Assembly (NCBI RefSeq): GCF_008085905.1
Contig: NZ_VSFF01000006.1
Coordinates: forward strand, 124,001 to 188,000
Origin: Actinomadura syzygii
Lineage (GTDB): Bacteria; Actinomycetota; Actinomycetes; Streptosporangiales; Streptosporangiaceae
Direction: 5' to 3'
Length of the DNA stretch: 64,000 bases
Of this stretch, positions 17,021 through 24,266 are shown one piece after another. Every line of letters begins with the position of its first letter. Position 1 is the stretch's first letter. Both the position numbers and the translations under genes were made by a program. The notes under the pieces are model-generated. The model did no database searches and was not told where the DNA came from. It saw only the letters and a list, made by a program, of their open reading frames with translations.

Positions 17021-18364
17021 TCAAAGCCTCTGCATGTAGTTCCGGGTCTCCCAGTCGGTGACCACTGATCCGTACTCGCGGCACTCGGCCCGCTTGTAGT
17101 CCAGGAAGGTGCGGTGGAACTCCTTGCCCATGACCGTTTCCGCGAGGTCGTCCGCCTCGAACTGGTCCAGCGCCTGCTCCAGGGAGCGCGGCAGGGCGAG
17201 GTCGCCGTACGGGGCGAGCTCCTCCGTGGTCATACGGTAGGTGTCGCGGTTGAGTGGTTCGCCCGGGTCGAGCTTCTTGGCGACGCCGTCCAGCCCGGCG
17301 GCGAGGATGAGCCCGATGCCGAGGTGGTAGTTGACCGAGGCGTCCACGGTGCGCACTTCGAGGCAGTGCCGGTTCACCGGCATCCGGCACATCAGGGTGC
17401 GGTTGTTCTCGCCCCAGCTCCGGTGGACGGGGGCCCAGGAGATCTCGTCCATGAAGCCCTTGCTGGTGAAGCGCTTGTAGGAGTTGACCGTCGGCGACGT
17501 CACGGCGCAGATGGCGCCCGCGTGGGCGAGCACACCGGCGACGAAGTGGCGGGCGGTGTCGCTGTAGCCCCCGCCGGACGCGGCCTCGAAGACGTTCCGG
17601 CCGGTCTCCTGGTCGGCGAGGCTGATGTTCACGTGCGACGCGGAGCCGAAGTCGTCCTGGAACGGCTTGGCCATGAACGTCGCGATGCAGCCCAGCTCGC
17701 GGGCGACGTGCTTCGCCATCAGCCGGAAGATCACCATTCGGTCGGCCATGGTGAGCGCGTCGGTGTAGTCGAAGTTGAACTCGTACTGCCCGTCGCCTCC
17801 CTCGTGGTCGAAGGAGTAGACGCCGTAGCCAAGGCCGTTCATGTACTCGACCATCGGCCCGAGGAAGGGCTCGGCCAGCACCGTGGTCTCCAGGTCGTAG
17901 CCCCGCGTCGGCGCGTCCAGCCGGTCCTGCGGCACCAGCGGCTCCCACCCCTGGGCGGTCTCGCGCACCACGTAGAACTCGGGCTCGATCCCCACGTTGG
18001 CGACGAAGCCCATCTCGGCGGCGGCCTCGACCTGGCGGAGGAGGAAGTTGCGCGCCTCCTGCGGGTAGAGCTCGCCGTCGAGGTGCAGGCTCGTCGGCAC
18101 CACCGCGAACTCCGGCTTCCAGGGCAGGACCACCAGCCGGTCGAGATCGGGGATGCCCGCGCACTCGTCCTCATGCGGACCGAGGTCGCCCATGCCCTCC
18201 AGCGCGCCCACGGTGTACAGCTCCGAGCCCTTCGCCATCGAGGGCAGCGACTCCACCGGGACGCACTTGCTCTTGGGCACCCCGTGGACGTCGACGTAGA
18301 AGCCGAACACGTACTTGACGCCCTGCTCGATCAACTGGTCCCGCAGGACCTCCGCCTGTGACAC
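17021..18364 (-). CDS. GlnT-type (type III) glutamine synthetase-like ligase
   Basis: This 447-residue protein of the glutamine synthetase fold has a beta-grasp N-terminus (VKYVFGFYVDVHGVPKSK), metal-site blocks GIEPEFYV, DGQYEFNFDYTDALTMADR and FMAKPF, the HVNISL histidine strand, and NYHLGIGLILAAGLDG. These match the GlnT group, whose members ligate ammonia or amines (methylamine, ethanolamine, polyamines) to glutamate with ATP. The first gene of an operon with a permease and a gamma-glutamyl hydrolase, it more likely makes gamma-glutamylamide than glutamine. GTG at 18364 was chosen because GAGGAG lies about six bases upstream; an ATG 27 bases earlier (18391) lacks a ribosome site. Confidence 0.85.
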   Translation of the reverse strand: MSQAEVLRDQLIEQGVKYVFGFYVDVHGVPKSKCVPVESLPSMAKGSELYTVGALEGMGDLGPHEDECAGIPDLDRLVVLPWKPEFAVVPTSLHLDGELYPQEARNFLLRQVEAAAEMGFVANVGIEPEFYVVRETAQGWEPLVPQDRLDAPTRGYDLETTVLAEPFLGPMVEYMNGLGYGVYSFDHEGGDGQYEFNFDYTDALTMADRMVIFRLMAKHVARELGCIATFMAKPFQDDFGSASHVNISLADQETGRNVFEAASGGGYSDTARHFVAGVLAHAGAICAVTSPTVNSYKRFTSKGFMDEISWAPVHRSWGENNRTLMCRMPVNRHCLEVRTVDASVNYHLGIGLILAAGLDGVAKKLDPGEPLNRDTYRMTTEELAPYGDLALPRSLEQALDQFEADDLAETVMGKEFHRTFLDYKRAECREYGSVVTDWETRNYMQRL

Positions 18365-18728
18365 AAACCACTCCTCTGCTCGATTTCGACCCATAGTGGG
18401 ACGCAGAGGTTCGAATGTCAACACTCAACCGTCCATCGAGTACTTGATCTCGATCCTCGATCGAATCGATGCGCGGCTCTGCGCCGGGCACGGGCGGGGC
18501 CGGACGACGGCATCGCGTCGACCCGCCGGATGCGCAGGTCAGGGCGGCGGACGCGGGGTGGATCGCCACAACACCGCCGTGAGCCCGGACTGTCCTCGAA
18601 GGCCCTTGGGACGCCCTCCCGCGCGAGCGCCGTCGAAACAACGTGCGCGGCGGACGCGGGGCGGCACATATCCGGGTTATACGGACCGCGCTGCTACGCG
18701 CTTGGCGGAAAGGCGCGGCACCCATGCA
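18365..18728. other. Non-coding leader region of the GlnT operon
   Basis: I see no gene in these 364 bases. Between about 18434 and 18471 there is a cluster of short TCGAT/ATCGA elements on both strands. They could be operator half-sites for the GlnT operon, for example for the nearby Lrp regulator, but there is no clear dyad. No convincing -35/-10 pair was found. Confidence 0.35.
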
Positions 18729-18772
18729 GAGCAGAGGCCGATCAAGGCGGCTGCCTTGATCGGCCTCTGCTC
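18729..18772 (-). terminator. Perfect 20-bp hairpin, 4-base loop
   Basis: Arms 18729-18748 and 18753-18772 are perfect reverse complements around the loop GGCT. It lies 36 bases past the stop of the minus-strand DUF4360 gene and about 365 bases upstream of the GlnT gene. It has no T-run on either strand, which is common for actinobacterial intrinsic terminators. It would separate the secreted-protein region from the GlnT operon. Confidence 0.7.
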
Positions 18773-18807
18773 AGTCAGGGTGCGAAGAGAGGTTTGTGAA
18801 AGGGCTT

Positions 18808-19440
18808 TTAGCAGCGCTTCCAGGCGAAGAGGTATTTCGCGCTGCCGTGGGTGGAGTCCGTCGAGATGTAGCTCGTCCAGGCGTCGGAGCTTCCCGCGTC
18901 CACCCGCAGTTCGGTGTTGATGTTGAGGTTGCGCTCTTCGCCGCAGGGCTTGTAGACCGTCTGTTGAGGACTGACCCTGTCCTGGAACGCCCATCCGCCG
19001 CGATACCGGCCCCGGAGCTGGTGGTTGCCGAGTTGCTGGGTCTCCGGGGAGCCCTGGAAGTAGACGTTCGTCAGCTGTGTGGCGGTCGCCCCTTCCCGCA
19101 GCCTGGCGTAGCCCTCGTGGTCGAGGCCGGTGATGCCGTAGGTGTAGTCGCTCGGGGCGTTGACCCGCAGGTTGATCTGGCAGTTCTTCCGCATCTCCGT
19201 CGGCGACGTGTCACCGCCGGCGGTGGCGACGAAGTCGCTGTAGGAGACGGTGAAGGCGGTCCGGTCGTCGCTGACGTCCACCGACCACGTTCCGGCCCGG
19301 CAGCCGGAGCCGTTGACGGTGACCACGTCGACGCTGACGCCTTCCGGCGCATCGGGGGCCGCGGCCGCGGAGAGGGCCGTCAGGAAGGGCAGGCCGAGAG
19401 CGCCCGCCAGCACGATCGCCGTTCGCTTTGCATTCATCAT
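18808..19440 (-). CDS. Secreted DUF4360 protein, copy 1
   Basis: This 210-residue protein has a signal peptide (MMNAKR, hydrophobic core IVLAGALGLPFLTALSA, cleavage near AAAA/PDAP). The mature part has the DUF4360 pattern: VVTVNGSGCRAGT, SYSDFVATAGG, RKNCQINL, NTELRVD and a closing WKRC. Four cysteines probably form two disulfides. The family is common in fungi and actinomycetes and its role is unknown, probably extracellular. A second copy lies at 42013-42663. The chosen ATG is the first of an ATGATG pair; an ATG at 19455 would add five residues. A promoter candidate lies just upstream. Confidence 0.85.
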   Translation of the reverse strand: MMNAKRTAIVLAGALGLPFLTALSAAAAPDAPEGVSVDVVTVNGSGCRAGTWSVDVSDDRTAFTVSYSDFVATAGGDTSPTEMRKNCQINLRVNAPSDYTYGITGLDHEGYARLREGATATQLTNVYFQGSPETQQLGNHQLRGRYRGGWAFQDRVSPQQTVYKPCGEERNLNINTELRVDAGSSDAWTSYISTDSTHGSAKYLFAWKRC

Positions 19441-19505
19441 GGAAGTGTTTCCCATTGAATCGGGGGTTTCCGTCGCGACCTTGTCGGTCGCTCCGGCCAT
19501 TTGCG

Positions 19506-19534
19506 ACGGTATGCCCCGCTCAGAAGCGGATCAA
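19506..19534 (-). promoter_or_regulatory. Candidate sigma-A type promoter of DUF4360 copy 1
   Basis: Read on the minus strand, TTGATC (19534-19529) and TACCGT (19511-19506) are separated by 17 bases, close to a housekeeping TTGACN/TANNNT promoter. Transcription would start near 19499, giving a leader of about 60 bases. There is no experimental support. Confidence 0.45.
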
Positions 19535-19798
19535 CTTCGTCTTTTTCAACGGGTTTTCTGTCTTGCCCACGCTTTGACAACTGCGTCGAAATGCTTCTGA
19601 TCTGGCGGTCACATGCGTCCCACCAGCCTCAGTAGCCCCAGCGGTTTAGAAGGGTCCCCCGGAACCCCCGCCGATCGCCGCCGGAATGCGCCGCGTCCAG
19701 CCGGGTGCGGCACCGCCGTCACGGCGCCGCGGGGAGCGTCACGGGCGCCTGTTCGCCGCTTGTCCAACCGGTAGGAGATGGCGGCGTTGGAAAGGGTG
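19535..19798. other. Gene-free spacer
   Basis: This stretch upstream of the DUF4360 promoter and downstream of the propeller-protein terminator is slightly richer in A and T than its surroundings. I found no coding frame with a ribosome site and no further repeats. Confidence 0.4.
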
Positions 19799-19827
19799 GG
19801 CCCCGCCGTCGTTACGACGGCGGGGCC
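19799..19827 (-). terminator. GC-rich hairpin terminator of the propeller gene
   Basis: Arms 19799-19812 and 19814-19827 are perfect 14-base reverse complements, so the real loop would be about five bases. It begins 11 bases after the stop of the minus-strand propeller gene at 19838. A short CTTT tract follows on the minus strand. Confidence 0.75.
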
Positions 19828-19837
19828 GGGGAGTGTT

Positions 19838-20968
19838 CTAGTCGATGGTCGGGCCGGAGACCGGGCTGTAACCGGCGAACGGCGGGCCGCCCGTGGTGAA
19901 GGCGAGCGTGTTGTTGGGCTGGCGGGCCAGCAGGTACTGGGTCGTCGGGCCTCCGTTGGGCTGGAGGGTGAAGGCCGCCGGGTTGCCGGTGACCGATCCG
20001 TCGACGCGCTGGAAGCCCATGTAGGCGCCGTTTCCGGAGTTCTGGGGGTTGACGTAGACGGCGTTGTCGCCGCCTCGGACGTAGAGCGCCCGGGAGGTCA
20101 CGGCGATGTCGCTTGTGGCCGTCACGCCGTCCAACGGCTTCCAGGGCGTTCCGCTGAACAGGTCGCGGGTGTAGACCCGGTTGTCCTCTCCGCGGGCGAA
20201 GATCGCCAGGGCGTTGATCGGGTCGCTGTCCCTGATCGCGATGTTGCTGGTGACGCGCATGTTGTCGATCGCCTGGAAACCGGAGGCGCCGGTCGGGCTG
20301 ATCTGGTTGAGGTAGACGCGGTTGTCGCTGCCGCGGACGAAGATGCGGACGTTGCCGCCGATCGGGCCGATCAGCCGGCCCGCGGTGATGTCGCTGGTGA
20401 TGAATCCGCCGAGGCTGCTCCAGCCGACCCAGGAGCCGCCGCGGCGGACGTTGGTCCACACTGCGCCTTCCGGGCCGCGGGCGAAGATCCGCACGGTCCC
20501 GGTCGGTTCGTCCGCCGGGACGATCGACTCGATCTCCCCGGTGACCGTCAGGCCGGACACCACCGAGTAGCCGGAGACCGCACCGGACGGTGCGACATGG
20601 TTGGCGTAGACCTGGTTGTCGCCGCCGCGCACGAACAGGTCCGTGCCGTTGGACGTCGCCACGGCGGACGGGTCACCGACGATGAACCCGCCGAGCGACT
20701 GCAGGGCGGCGAAGCCGCTGCCCGAACGTGCGGCGTAGAGCAGCGCGCCGTCGGAGCCGCGCACCGCCACTCCCTGCGCCGTCTGATTGGCGAGCCGGTC
20801 GTAGGCCACCTGCGGCGTGCTGAGGTTGGGGAGGTCGGCGGCGTAAGCAGGAGGCGCCGCCGCGGTCGCGGGACCGGCCGCGGACAGGGCGAGAGGCAGC
20901 GCACTGGTCACGGCCACCAGTGCGACGCCTGCCCGGACGGCTCTGCGGAGCCAGGAGGAACGTTGCAT
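19838..20968 (-). CDS. Secreted seven-bladed beta-propeller protein (PLL-like lectin fold)
   Basis: This 376-residue protein has a long twin-basic signal peptide (RRAVRAGVALVAVTSALPLAL, cleavage near ATAAA/PPAY). The mature part has seven units built around the pattern VRG-x-DN-x-VY (for example VRGGDNQVYANH, VRGSDNRVYLNQ, ARGEDNRVYTRD). This is the hallmark of PLL/PHL-type propeller lectins that bind fucose or other sugars. Sugar binding is a family inference. ATG at 20968 was chosen because GAGGGGA lies six bases upstream. It is monocistronic by appearance, with hairpins on both sides. Confidence 0.75.
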   Translation of the reverse strand: MQRSSWLRRAVRAGVALVAVTSALPLALSAAGPATAAAPPAYAADLPNLSTPQVAYDRLANQTAQGVAVRGSDGALLYAARSGSGFAALQSLGGFIVGDPSAVATSNGTDLFVRGGDNQVYANHVAPSGAVSGYSVVSGLTVTGEIESIVPADEPTGTVRIFARGPEGAVWTNVRRGGSWVGWSSLGGFITSDITAGRLIGPIGGNVRIFVRGSDNRVYLNQISPTGASGFQAIDNMRVTSNIAIRDSDPINALAIFARGEDNRVYTRDLFSGTPWKPLDGVTATSDIAVTSRALYVRGGDNAVYVNPQNSGNGAYMGFQRVDGSVTGNPAAFTLQPNGGPTTQYLLARQPNNTLAFTTGGPPFAGYSPVSGPTID

Positions 20969-21049
20969 CAAGAGTCCCCTCATCACATCGGAAGTGACTC
21001 TTATTCGCCGCCGAGGCGCACCTGGATGATCGAACCATGGCCATGCAGC

Positions 21050-21080
21050 GCCGTCCGGTGGCCGAGGGCCACCGGACGGC
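21050..21080 (-). terminator. Perfect 14-bp hairpin terminator
   Basis: Arms 21050-21063 and 21067-21080 are perfect complements with a GAG loop. It starts 15 bases past the stop of the minus-strand repeat-protein gene at 21095 and lies upstream of the propeller gene, separating the two transcripts. Confidence 0.75.
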
Positions 21081-21094
21081 GTCGGTTCATCGGA

Positions 21095-22222
21095 TCACGG
21101 GTGGGTGAGCAGGTTGGGACTGCCGGCGTTGGTCGCCCAGATGATGTGGGCGCCGGGTGTCGTGGCGAGACCCTGAATCGAGTTGTTGGTGCCGGTGGTC
21201 GGTGCGGGCGCCTGCGTCCAGCGGGTGCCGTCCCAATGGATGAGCAGGGCGCTGTAGACGCCCGCCGGGTCGCCGTCGGTGAAAGTGAAGGAGTTGCCGC
21301 CGGCCCAGACGTCGTTCGAGCCCCGCGCCGTCACCGCGGCAAGCGCGCCACTGCTGATGCTGTTGGACGAATTGGACCCGTGGTCGAACGGGCTCGGCAC
21401 GATGGCCCACTTGCTGCCGTCCCAGTGCTCGGTAAGCGTGAGGGGGGTGCCGAAATTGCCCTGGTTACCAACCATCCACACGTCATTGGCAGCAATGGCG
21501 ACCACGCCGTTCGCGACGGGCGCGTTGCTGTTGGAGAGACTCCCCGTCTGCGCCATTGGGACGACGCTCCAGGAAGTGCCGTCGTAATGCAGGGCATACA
21601 GGCTGTCAGGAGCCGACGACAGATGCCCCCACGTTCCGACTGCCCAGATATCGCTGGCAGACCGTGCGCTGACGGCGCCGAGCGTGGAACTGAAGAAGTC
21701 GTCGGTGGCTGGGGCGGGCACGGTGATGCGGTTCCAGGACGTGCCGTCCCAGTGCTCGACGAGCGCGAACCGTCCGTCGGAACCCACGGCCCAGGCGTCA
21801 GAGGCACCGACGGCGGCCGCGCTGTTCAGCCCGGCCCGCCGTCCTGAAATGGCGGGGCTGGTCGAGATGCTCCACTCGCTGCCGTTCCAGTGGCTGATCT
21901 GCGGGTTCGAGATCCGATATCCGGTGGCGCTCACGCGCCCCACGGCCCAGGCGTCCGCCGGTCCACGGGTGGCGAAGGCGTTCACCCGTCCAATCCCGTT
22001 GGGCGCCGCGATCTGCTGCCAGGTGCTCCCATTCCAGTGCGCGAATCCCGAGGTGCCTAATGCCCACGCGTCCGTATCGCTGGAACTGCTGATGGGGCCG
22101 CTGACCCCTGTGGCGGGCGACGCGGTCCATCCGCCGGCGGCCTGGGCGGCCCCCGCAGACAGGACGAGGGTGGCGGCGGCGACAACGCCGCCGAGCCAAC
22201 GTGTCCAATGCTTGGTCATCAT
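21095..22222 (-). CDS. Secreted repeat protein (DAWAVG / HWDGTSW repeats)
   Basis: This 375-residue protein has a signal peptide (MMTKHWTRWLGGVVAAATLVLSAGAAQA, then AGGW). The rest is about six copies of a 50-60 residue unit, each with a (S/A)DAWAVG-type strand and an HW(D/N)G(T/S)xW strand: TDAWALG, ADAWAVG, SDAWAVG, SDIWAVG, NDVWMVG, NDVWAGG. This looks like a beta-propeller of Kelch or galactose-oxidase-like type. The function is unknown; a surface-binding role is plausible. GGAAGGGA lies six bases upstream of the chosen ATG (the first of two). Confidence 0.7.
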   Translation of the reverse strand: MMTKHWTRWLGGVVAAATLVLSAGAAQAAGGWTASPATGVSGPISSSSDTDAWALGTSGFAHWNGSTWQQIAAPNGIGRVNAFATRGPADAWAVGRVSATGYRISNPQISHWNGSEWSISTSPAISGRRAGLNSAAAVGASDAWAVGSDGRFALVEHWDGTSWNRITVPAPATDDFFSSTLGAVSARSASDIWAVGTWGHLSSAPDSLYALHYDGTSWSVVPMAQTGSLSNSNAPVANGVVAIAANDVWMVGNQGNFGTPLTLTEHWDGSKWAIVPSPFDHGSNSSNSISSGALAAVTARGSNDVWAGGNSFTFTDGDPAGVYSALLIHWDGTRWTQAPAPTTGTNNSIQGLATTPGAHIIWATNAGSPNLLTHP

Positions 22223-22406
22223 GCGATTCCCTTCCGGAAGTGGCTGATCGCCATCTCTGGAGTGGGCACGCGCGCCGCCTCCGCCCGGTTCAAGCGTTCC
22301 AGCGGCAGGATCCGGCCAACGAGCGGCTAAGGCTTCGAAGCTGCGGCCTCCGGCATCCCTAACGCGACCGACCGAACACCAACGAGGCCGCAATCGCCAG
22401 CACCGC

Positions 22407-24266
22407 CTATGCGGGTGGGGCTGGGGTGTCGGTCAGGGTGTCGAAGCGGAGGCCGCTGGAGCCTTCGCCTCGGCCTACGCCGCGTTGGGCGCTGAGCCAC
22501 AGGACGACGCGGCCGTCGCGCCAGCGGGTGCGGTTGAAGGCGACGGACAGGCGGGTGCCCGCCTGTGGGACCTCCTCCTCGTTCACGAAGTACTGCTTTG
22601 CCGCGTCGAAGCCGTAGCGCAGCAGGGTGGTGCGGGCCGGGACGGGCTTGCCGTCCACGACGCCGGGCATCGCCGCGCGCTGGAGCTGGATCTCCCGGTT
22701 GTCGCCCGGGACGTGCACCGGGATGAACGGGATCCAGTGCTCGGGGATCGTGTTCATCGCCTGGTAGGAGATCGGGGCGCGGGGCGGGTCGGCGGGGGAC
22801 GCGGGTGGCGCGTGGCGTTGGCGGAAGCGGAGGGCCTCGGCGGCGGCCTCGCTGCCGCGGCGTGGTTCGCCGGTCGGCATCCGGACGGTCTGCTCGATCC
22901 CCCAGACCAGGTTGGCGTTCTCGTCCCGGATCAGCAGGACCTCCTCCAGCGCCGGGCCCTCGGCGACCTTCGGGACGCTCGGCGGCAGCAGGAGGTCGGT
23001 GTCGGCGGGGACGTGCGCGGAACCGATGGTGTCCAGGGTGAACATCGACCAGCGCCGCTGGTCCTCGTCGTCGCCCGCACCGGCGGGGGTGATCCAGAGC
23101 TTCTCGCCGAAGACGTCCGTGACGACCAGGCCGCGGATCTTGTTCACGGTGCCCGCGGGCAGGTCGCAGGGCAACTGGTACCAGTCGTTGCTGAACACCA
23201 GCGCGAATTCGAGGAAGATCAGCCGCGCCAGGTCGGTGCTGTCGGGACGGACGGCGGCGAAGTTGGTGCGCCCGTCCTCGATCGCCCACCAGCGCGGCAG
23301 CGGCATGCCCGAGTAGCGCACCGGGGCCGGGAAGACCGTGCGGCTGAGCGTCTTCTCGGGCGGCTTCGTCCCGCCGAGCGGGGCTCCGGGGTCGACGGAG
23401 AAGGCGTGCCAGTCGAGTTCGCCGCCGGGGTACTCCTGGGCCTTGACGACCTTCTCGGCGCCGCCGGGCACCGAGGCGGAGACGGAGAAGCGGTGTTCGA
23501 GACGGCGCGGGTCCCAGGTGGCGTCCCCGTCCGGACGGTCGGCGGTGACGCCGGTGGGCTGGTCGATCAAGGCGTCGAACCAGGCGACGAGCCGCTTGCC
23601 GAGATTGTTGAGCGTGGTGCGGTGCAGCAGCCCGTTGATGCCGTCGGCGGCGTTCCCGCCGTCCTTGACGTGCCGGTAGAGCAGGTAGCCGTCCATCCGG
23701 CGGCCGGCGATCGTCTGCATCGTCGCCCACACCTCGGGGTGCGCGAGCCGGGCGGTGTCCTCTTCCCGGGGATGCTCGGCGTCCGGCAGCTCGATCGGGT
23801 ACTTGTCGAGGTACTGCTTCTCGAAGCGGAAGAGGTCGAGCCCGAGCAGGTTGTTCTTGCCGAGCAGCTTCAGCCACCGGTGGCCGATCATCAGGCGCAG
23901 GTCGAAGGCGATCTCCTCGGCGCCGAACGCGAACGGCAGCGGCCGCCGCTCGGCCATCGTCTCCAGCGGCCTGTCGGTGGGCAGGTCCTCGACCGGGCCG
24001 CCGGCGGGCCGGAAGCGCGTGGGCCGGGACGGGCCGACCGAGTAGGTGGCGGTGACGGGCGAGCCGCCGTCCGTCCCGCGGAACTCGCCGAGCTGCCACT
24101 GCCGGGTGAGCATCCACAGCGGGTCGCGGACCTCGACGCGCAGCGCCCGCTCGAAGTCGGCGGTGCGCGGACGTCCCTCCAGCCGGTTCCACACGCCCAC
24201 GGTCGGGTGGAGGCGCCGGGCCAGTTCGTCGGCGAACGTCGAGGGGACGGGGTTCGGCTCACTCAT
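22407..24266 (-). CDS. Uncharacterised 619-residue protein, last gene of the DUF6603-type operon
   Basis: There is no signal peptide, transmembrane helix or recognisable catalytic motif. The N-terminal part contains a tryptophan-rich block RDPLWMLTRQWQLGEF (residues 47-62), followed by TDGGSPV, which looks like the most conserved point. The middle has PRWWAIEDGRTNFAAVRPDSTDLARL and FSNDWYQLPCDLPAG, and the end is a strand-rich tail (SVAFNRTRWRDGRVVLWLSAQ). It overlaps the 1748-residue gene by eight bases. Tight coupling implies it works in a complex with the other operon products. The function is unknown. Confidence 0.7.
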   Translation of the reverse strand: MSEPNPVPSTFADELARRLHPTVGVWNRLEGRPRTADFERALRVEVRDPLWMLTRQWQLGEFRGTDGGSPVTATYSVGPSRPTRFRPAGGPVEDLPTDRPLETMAERRPLPFAFGAEEIAFDLRLMIGHRWLKLLGKNNLLGLDLFRFEKQYLDKYPIELPDAEHPREEDTARLAHPEVWATMQTIAGRRMDGYLLYRHVKDGGNAADGINGLLHRTTLNNLGKRLVAWFDALIDQPTGVTADRPDGDATWDPRRLEHRFSVSASVPGGAEKVVKAQEYPGGELDWHAFSVDPGAPLGGTKPPEKTLSRTVFPAPVRYSGMPLPRWWAIEDGRTNFAAVRPDSTDLARLIFLEFALVFSNDWYQLPCDLPAGTVNKIRGLVVTDVFGEKLWITPAGAGDDEDQRRWSMFTLDTIGSAHVPADTDLLLPPSVPKVAEGPALEEVLLIRDENANLVWGIEQTVRMPTGEPRRGSEAAAEALRFRQRHAPPASPADPPRAPISYQAMNTIPEHWIPFIPVHVPGDNREIQLQRAAMPGVVDGKPVPARTTLLRYGFDAAKQYFVNEEEVPQAGTRLSVAFNRTRWRDGRVVLWLSAQRGVGRGEGSSGLRFDTLTDTPAPPA

